From the NCBI GenBank assembly GCA_937915475.1, contig CALGIR010000260.1, forward strand, positions 1-25,868: 25,868 nucleotides of DNA. Direction: 5' to 3'. Made by a program: the position numbers and the translations under genes. Position 1 is the first letter of the stretch, and each line of letters begins with the position of its first letter. Under the pieces are notes generated by a model. It was not told where the DNA came from. It saw nothing but the letters and a program-made list of their open reading frames with translations, and searched no databases. Below are positions 24,855-25,868 of this stretch, piece after piece. Source of the stretch: an uncultured Bacteroidales bacterium (GTDB lineage: Bacteria; Bacteroidota; Bacteroidia; Bacteroidales; Tenuifilaceae).

Positions 24855-24862
24855 TATCTTTA
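24855..24862 (+). promoter_or_regulatory. Possible -7 element upstream of the TonB gene
   Basis: TATCTTTA is one mismatch from TAnnTTTG, 20 bases before the TonB start. The surrounding 279-base gap (24604-24882) is AT-rich and holds no gene that I can see on either strand. Confidence 0.3.
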
Positions 24863-24882
24863 AGGTCTCAAAAATATTTGAT

Positions 24883-25569
24883 ATGGAACTTAAAAAGAAT
24901 CCTAAGGTAGATTTGGAGAAGAAGAAATTAATCTTCACAGAGATTGGACTAATTATAGCATTGAGTGTTGTACTACTTGCTTTTGAGTGGACCTCATCAG
25001 GTGGCATAAAAACTGAGTTGGCAACAATGCAGGATGTTGAGATGGAAGAAGAGATGATTCCAATAACTCAGCAAGAAGAGGTTAAACCACCACCACCGCC
25101 AGTTCAGCAGGTGCAGGTTGACATAATTAACATTGTTGATGATGATGTTGATTTGGATGACGATGTTGATTTGTTCGATACTGAGTTTGACGAGCATGTG
25201 GCTGTAAATATAATTGAGTTTAGCGACGAAGAGGAAGAGGTTGAGGAAGAGGAGATTTTTGTTATTGTTGAAAATATGCCCGGTTTTGGAGGAGGCGACA
25301 GCAATAAATTCCGCGAGTATATTGCCAATAATCTTAAGTTCCCTGAAATTGCCGCAGAAAACGGTATCCAAGGGAAGGTATTTGTTGCATTTGTTGTTGA
25401 GCCGAGTGGCAAAGTTTCAAATGTGCGCGTGGTACGTGGAGTTGACCCATCTCTAGATAGAGAGGCTGTAAGAGTTGTTCAGTCGAGTCCTAAATGGACG
25501 CCAGGTACGCAGCGCGGTAAGCCGGTAAGGGTTGCTTTTACTTTCCCCATTAGTTTTGTGCTACAGTAA
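24883..25569 (+). CDS. TonB-family energy transducer with acidic linker
   Basis: Couples inner-membrane proton-motive force to outer-membrane TonB-dependent transporters. The 228-residue protein has a short cytoplasmic basic N terminus, one membrane anchor (residues 17-36, IFTEIGLIIALSVVLLAFEW), a short proline run (KPPPPPVQQ near 68-77), a long strongly acidic linker (DDDVDLDDDVDLFDTEFDEH and later EEEEVEEEE, about residues 86-125), and a C-terminal TonB domain (YIANNLKFPEIAAENGIQG, then VVRGVDPSLDREAVRVVQSSPKWTPG, ending FTFPISFVLQ). TonB linkers are usually rich in Pro with Lys and Glu; this one is unusually acidic. No exbB/exbD neighbours are seen. A strong terminator follows the gene. 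Confidence 0.92.
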   Translation: MELKKNPKVDLEKKKLIFTEIGLIIALSVVLLAFEWTSSGGIKTELATMQDVEMEEEMIPITQQEEVKPPPPPVQQVQVDIINIVDDDVDLDDDVDLFDTEFDEHVAVNIIEFSDEEEEVEEEEIFVIVENMPGFGGGDSNKFREYIANNLKFPEIAAENGIQGKVFVAFVVEPSGKVSNVRVVRGVDPSLDREAVRVVQSSPKWTPGTQRGKPVRVAFTFPISFVLQ

Positions 25570-25641
25570 ATACTTTAATAGATATTATAAAAAAACCCTG
25601 ATTACGATCAGGGTTTTTTTATCCAAAATACTTTAATTGAT
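25568..25641 (+). repeat. Direct repeat flanking the TonB terminator
   Basis: AAATACTTTAAT followed by one variable base and GAT occurs at 25568-25583 and 25626-25641 (15 of 16 identical). The block between them is essentially the terminator hairpin. The left copy overlaps the TonB stop codon; the right copy ends just before the next start codon. Confidence 0.7.
25589..25620 (+). terminator. Bidirectional Rho-independent terminator after the TonB gene
   Basis: Fourteen-bp perfect arms (25589-25602 and 25607-25620) have a GC-rich core ACCCTGAT and its complement, a TACG loop and seven T residues. It is near-symmetric, so it could act on both strands. It lies 19 bases past the stop. Confidence 0.92.
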
Positions 25642-25643
25642 TT

Positions 25644-25868
25644 ATGATTAATCCAATCGATACAGCTAAGGTGCAGGAGTCGGCAGTTCTGATTGGTGTC
25701 CAAACCAAAGGACAACCCGATGAGCTTACAACCGAGCACCTCGATGAACTTAGTTTTCTGGCCGAAACCGCAGGAACTAAAGTGCTTAAGCGGTTTGTCC
25801 AAAAACTTACTACAGAACGTGGAAACAAATCCGTGCAGCGTTCCTGTCGGCCAACCCGCTATGTGTGA
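25644..25868 (+). CDS. hflX: HflX-type GTPase, N-terminal part, disrupted or chimeric at window end
   Basis: HflX is a ribosome-associated GTPase. Residues 10-55 or so match its N-terminal domain: SAVLIGVQTKGQP, then EHLDELSFLAETAGTKVLKRFVQKL. In the family this is followed by a segment of the type P-x-P-x-T-(F/Y)-V-G-x-G-K. Instead the frame continues as TTERGNKSVQRSCRPTRYV and stops at the last three bases of the window. I looked for the missing motif in the other two forward frames of the final 60 bases and did not find it, so a simple frameshift does not explain it. Either the gene is rearranged here or the last bases are not genuine contiguous sequence. The start follows the TonB terminator by 23 bases. 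Confidence 0.7.
   Translation: MINPIDTAKVQESAVLIGVQTKGQPDELTTEHLDELSFLAETAGTKVLKRFVQKLTTERGNKSVQRSCRPTRYV

Overview
The window looks like chromosomal DNA of a member of the Bacteroidota, most likely a Bacteroidales-type relative. It is AT-rich. Several genes are preceded by the phylum's promoter element TAnnTTTG instead of a sigma70 -10/-35 pair. The proteins (extended bS16, GT3-type glycogen synthase, DUF4369/TlpA lipoproteins, acidic-linker TonB) fit that phylum. Most of it is housekeeping DNA. I see no CRISPR array, transposase, integrase, phage gene or obvious defence locus.

Layout. 1-2759 (-): N-terminal 919 residues of the DNA polymerase III alpha subunit (dnaE), cut by the window edge. 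2981-4248 (+): rpsP-rimM, ribosomal protein bS16 plus its 30S maturation factor. 4243-7797 (-): a thioesterase, a TsaC/Sua5-type tRNA modification enzyme, ahcY and ribF. 7881-16892 (-): a four-gene storage-polysaccharide operon. In transcription order this is a debranching enzyme, a GT4 glycosyltransferase, a GH57 glucanohydrolase and a 1419-residue fusion of a GT3 glycogen synthase with a GT35 phosphorylase. It ends at a strong terminator. 17089-21494 (+): two tandem DUF4369/TlpA-like lipoproteins, the second without its redox cysteines, then an LpxH-type lipid A enzyme and a gate-domain membrane protein. 21620-22929 (+): thyA-folA, the thymidylate/folate pair. 22926-24149 (-): clpX. 24267-24603 (-): tRNA-Gly(CCC), a degenerate 5' copy of that tRNA, and tRNA-Ala(GGC), with terminators. 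24883-25569 (+): a TonB-type energy transducer. 25644-end (+): the first part of an HflX-type GTPase whose sequence stops matching the family just before the window ends.

Working together: the glycogen operon holds both polymerising enzymes (GT3, GT4) and degrading enzymes (GH133-type debranching, GH57, GT35), so synthesis and breakdown appear co-expressed, and one opposing pair is physically fused. thyA and folA form the usual dTMP/tetrahydrofolate cycle. rpsP-rimM is the usual small-subunit assembly pair.

Items most worth a second look: the GT3-GT35 fusion and the A8 tract just upstream that could join it to GH57; the TlpA paralog without CxxC; the truncated tRNA-Gly copy; the 24/48-bp repeats in the bS16 tail; the abrupt end of hflX; and the two convergent gene pairs that share palindromic stop codons. 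No clearly new multi-gene system is evident.
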